DNA of 8,031 nt, taken from positions 1-8,031 of the forward strand of contig JABFSY010000198.1 of the NCBI GenBank assembly GCA_013140395.1. Reading direction: 5' to 3'. A program made the translations under genes and the position numbers. The DNA comes from Cyclobacteriaceae bacterium (lineage in GTDB: Bacteria; Bacteroidota; Bacteroidia; Cytophagales; Cyclobacteriaceae). Every line of letters begins with the position of its first letter. Positions within the stretch are counted from its first letter, which is position 1. Under the pieces are notes generated by a model, which did not search any database, had not been told where the DNA came from, and saw nothing but the letters and a program-made list of their open reading frames with translations. Shown piece after piece: positions 5,966 to 8,031 of this stretch.

Positions 5966-7558
5966 TTAGACTACTTCAAAACTTTCTGCACTCGCTTTCT
6001 TCATATAGTCCTCGTAGTCGAACGGTGTATCGCCACCTACCAGCAGGCACCCTTCCGGAATAGTCGGGTAGATCTCCTCATATGTTTTCACCATGTTCAT
6101 AAACACCCTGCGGTACACGTGGGTACGGTTGATTTTGTCAGGATGGTCGATGCCAGCTGCACCAATCAGCTCCACAAAGCCTTCAACCGTATTTTTATGG
6201 TAGTTGGCCACTCGACCTTTTTTGTCTTCGACCACCAACCCGTTCATGTAGTACGGGTCTTGGGTGGCCACACCGGTAGGGCAGGTATTCTTGTTGCACT
6301 CCAGAGCCTGTATGCAGCCCAACGCCATCATCATGGCGCGGGCGGTATTGCACGTATCTGCACCGAGAGCCATGGCGCGCACCATGTGGAAGCCGCTCAA
6401 GATTTTTCCGGAGGCGATTAATTTCATTTCATTGCGAATACCAAAACCGCGGAGGGCATTGTCTACAAAAGCAAGAGCATCCAGCAAAGGCATGCCTACA
6501 GAATTAGAGAATTCGGGAGGTGCTGCACCGGTGCCGCCTTCGCCACCATCTACTGTAATGAAATCGGGATAAATCTTTAATTGAACCATTGCCATGCAAA
6601 TCGATAAGAACTCACTTTTGCGGCCCACGCAAAGCTTAAACCCAATTGGTTTTCCCCCTGATAATTCTCTCAGTTTTTTCACAAATAATATTAACTCTTT
6701 GGGCGTTAAAAACGCGCTGTGAAAAGGAGGGGAGAACACGGTAGTACCCGGCTTCACCAAACGAATAGCGGCAATCTCAGGCGTGTTTTTAGATGCCGGT
6801 AAAATTCCACCGTGGCCAGGCTTAGCGCCCTGCGACAATTTAATTTCTACCATTTTTACATTGGGCTTTGTTGCGTTTGCTTTAAAAGCCTCCCCCGAAA
6901 AATTGCCATCTTCTGTGCGGGCACCAAAGTAGCCAGTTCCGATTTGCCAAATAACATCTCCCCCTGGTTCCAAATGATAAGGACTCAATCCTCCCTCACC
7001 CGTGTTATGTGCAAAGCCACCAATTTTCGCTCCTGAATTTAATGACAGAATAGCATTTTTGCTGAGCGAACCAAAGCTCATAGCAGAGACATTTAACACG
7101 CTCATGTCATAGGGCTGCTGGCACTCCTTGCCACCGAAACGAATACGGGGACTGTGATCCATTTTATGAAAATCTTTCGGTGCGATGGAGTGAGTGATCC
7201 ACTCATATCCTTCTGCATACACGTTCAACTGCGTACCAAACGGAATCGTGTCGGTTTGTTTTTTCGCCCGTTGATAAATCATGGATCTTTCATTGCGGTT
7301 AATAGGCGCTCCATCTGTATCGCTCTCGACAAAGTATTGTTGAATTTTTGGGCGAAGGTCTTCGAACACATAACGCAACCTGCCAAGCACAGGAAAATTG
7401 CGCCTGATGGACTGTTTTGTCTGGATCATGTCTACTACCCCTATATAAATAATCGGGATGATGACTACGAAAGCAAGCAAGGTGTCGATCCAGAAAAAAG
7501 ACCAAACGATAAAAATGGCAGAAACAAGTATGCTGCTGATGATGAATAGTTTTCTCAT
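5966..7558 (-). CDS. Membrane-anchored FMN-binding glutamate-synthase-like protein (stand-alone GltB FMN/Fe-S domain, YerD-like)
   Basis: The protein has 530 residues. Residues 4-21 and 25-43 are two hydrophobic segments, probably a membrane hairpin, followed by a soluble domain of the glutamate-synthase FMN-binding type. Visible motifs are VSAMSFGSLS (157-166), HNTGEGGLSPYH (184-195), GAKPGHGG (244-251), VDGGEGGTGAAPPEF (336-350), a phosphate-binding-type segment, and Cys415-x5-Cys421-x4-Cys426 in the CNKNTCPTGVATQ region, matching the spacing of the [3Fe-4S] ligands of the GltB large subunit. In GltB this domain reduces 2-oxoglutarate plus ammonia to glutamate. Here the class II glutaminase domain and the C-terminal GXGXG beta-helix are absent, so it is not a complete glutamate synthase; homologues such as B. 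subtilis YerD have no settled function as far as I know. It is convergent with susD and 78 nt downstream of another minus-strand gene. The ATG at 7558 retains the hydrophobic N-terminus and follows a TATATTTG box. Confidence 0.92.
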   Translation of the reverse strand: MRKLFIISSILVSAIFIVWSFFWIDTLLAFVVIIPIIYIGVVDMIQTKQSIRRNFPVLGRLRYVFEDLRPKIQQYFVESDTDGAPINRNERSMIYQRAKKQTDTIPFGTQLNVYAEGYEWITHSIAPKDFHKMDHSPRIRFGGKECQQPYDMSVLNVSAMSFGSLSKNAILSLNSGAKIGGFAHNTGEGGLSPYHLEPGGDVIWQIGTGYFGARTEDGNFSGEAFKANATKPNVKMVEIKLSQGAKPGHGGILPASKNTPEIAAIRLVKPGTTVFSPPFHSAFLTPKELILFVKKLRELSGGKPIGFKLCVGRKSEFLSICMAMVQLKIYPDFITVDGGEGGTGAAPPEFSNSVGMPLLDALAFVDNALRGFGIRNEMKLIASGKILSGFHMVRAMALGADTCNTARAMMMALGCIQALECNKNTCPTGVATQDPYYMNGLVVEDKKGRVANYHKNTVEGFVELIGAAGIDHPDKINRTHVYRRVFMNMVKTYEEIYPTIPEGCLLVGGDTPFDYEDYMKKASAESFEVV

Positions 7559-7578
7559 AGAAGTAAAGGGTTGGTAGT

Positions 7579-7586
7579 CAAATATA
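7579..7586 (-). promoter_or_regulatory. Possible -7 box (TATATTTG) for the glutamate-synthase-like gene
   Basis: On the minus strand TATATTTG matches TAnnTTTG exactly and lies 20 nt before the ATG at 7558. No TTG is found at the expected distance upstream, so only half of the promoter matches. It suggests the gene can be transcribed separately from the upstream minus-strand gene despite the short 78-nt gap. Confidence 0.45.
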
Positions 7587-7636
7587 GAATTTTTTAAGGA
7601 TGGCTGACTAGCCGCCTGTGGAAACTTGAAGTTGAA

Positions 7637-8031
7637 TTATGCCACTTTCATTGCAACCAGCCCTTTGCTCTTGTGAAATTTTACTTCAAAGTGTTGTAGC
7701 ATGAAGTGGTTCATTCTATTTTCTGCGAGGTCGGCCGGTCGATTTTCCGGTAAAAAAACCGTTAGATCCAACACTGCTTGGATAAACAACTCTTGCCGGC
7801 AGAAAAGCAGAATTTGGTTGTTAAAAAAATGCTTCCAATCTGACTTGTATTTTTCCTGATGGTCGGTGCCATCCCACAAAAATTCTAATTGATTAGCTCC
7901 CCATTTGAAACGATAAACACCTGCGAGTTTGTAATAGAAGTCCTCCAGGGGTTCGAGATTCAATAACTTATAGTTCTTGATCTTCAAACTGAAATCATCC
8001 GCCAAACCCAACGGATTTTGTTGCTGTTCAT
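7637..8031 (-). CDS. Unrecognised protein, C-terminal part (runs off right edge)
   Basis: The minus-strand frame is open from the right edge to TAA at 7639-7637, giving about 131 visible residues. The first readable ones are EQQQNPLGLADDFSLKIKNY. A TTG at 8011 could serve as a start, but the frame continues upstream to the edge without a stop, so the gene probably begins outside the window. The ATG at 8031 is in another frame and stops after 15 codons. The protein is rich in aromatic and charged residues (GVYRFKWGANQLEFLWDG, then SDWKHFFNNQILLFCRQELF). No membrane segment, signal peptide or motif that I recognise is present. It lies 78 nt upstream of the glutamate-synthase-like gene on the same strand and may be co-transcribed with it. 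No function is proposed. Confidence 0.7.
   Translation of the reverse strand, partial: EQQQNPLGLADDFSLKIKNYKLLNLEPLEDFYYKLAGVYRFKWGANQLEFLWDGTDHQEKYKSDWKHFFNNQILLFCRQELFIQAVLDLTVFLPENRPADLAENRMNHFMLQHFEVKFHKSKGLVAMKVA

Noticed and set aside
5900..6421. A 173-codon plus-strand frame opposite the glutamate-synthase-like gene
   Set aside because: It overlaps the well-supported minus-strand gene, including its conserved Cys motif region, and its translation shows no family features.
7154..7549. A 131-codon plus-strand frame near the start of the glutamate-synthase-like gene
   Set aside because: Antisense shadow of the N-terminal membrane segments and linker; no independent support.

Overview
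The window looks like chromosomal DNA of a member of the Bacteroidota, probably a Cytophagales-type bacterium. Three things point there: a SusC/SusD outer-membrane nutrient-uptake pair, a clear Bacteroidota-type promoter (TTG, 19 nt, TAnnTTTG) in front of rplU, and weak or absent Shine-Dalgarno sequences with A-rich leaders. No mobile element, CRISPR array, tRNA or rRNA was seen.

Layout, left to right. (1) Bases 1-48, minus strand, are the first 16 codons of a gene running off the left edge. They look like class Ia ribonucleotide reductase beta subunit (NrdB). (2) Bases 49-514 carry no gene but hold several inverted repeats, an orphan terminator-like hairpin and the rplU promoter. (3) rplU and rpmA (ribosomal proteins L21 and L27), plus strand, are separated by an AT-rich imperfect palindrome and closed by a strong intrinsic terminator. 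(4) A susC-like TonB-dependent receptor gene follows, its 5' end broken by two frame disruptions. The second coincides with loss of the stretch that normally carries the end of the carboxypeptidase-regulatory-like domain and the TonB-box region; the plug and beta-barrel remain open for more than 900 codons. (5) An apparently intact susD-like lipoprotein gene lies 32 nt downstream, followed by a very strong hairpin terminator. (6) On the minus strand, convergent with susD, is a membrane-anchored stand-alone glutamate-synthase-like FMN/[3Fe-4S] protein. Upstream of it, also on the minus strand, is an unrecognised protein gene cut by the right edge.

How the genes relate. rplU-rpmA is the usual bacterial L21-L27 pair and is independent of its neighbours. 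susC-susD would form one outer-membrane complex, with SusC as the channel and SusD as the surface substrate-binding lid. No glycoside hydrolase, sulfatase, peptidase or sigma/anti-sigma pair is visible, so the substrate cannot be named. As written the SusC reading frame cannot yield a full receptor, so the pair is either recently inactivated or mis-assembled at this point.

I did not find a convincing new multi-gene system. The items most worth a second look are the damaged 5' end of susC, the 466-nt nrdB-rplU intergenic region with its orphan hairpin, and the rplU-rpmA palindrome.
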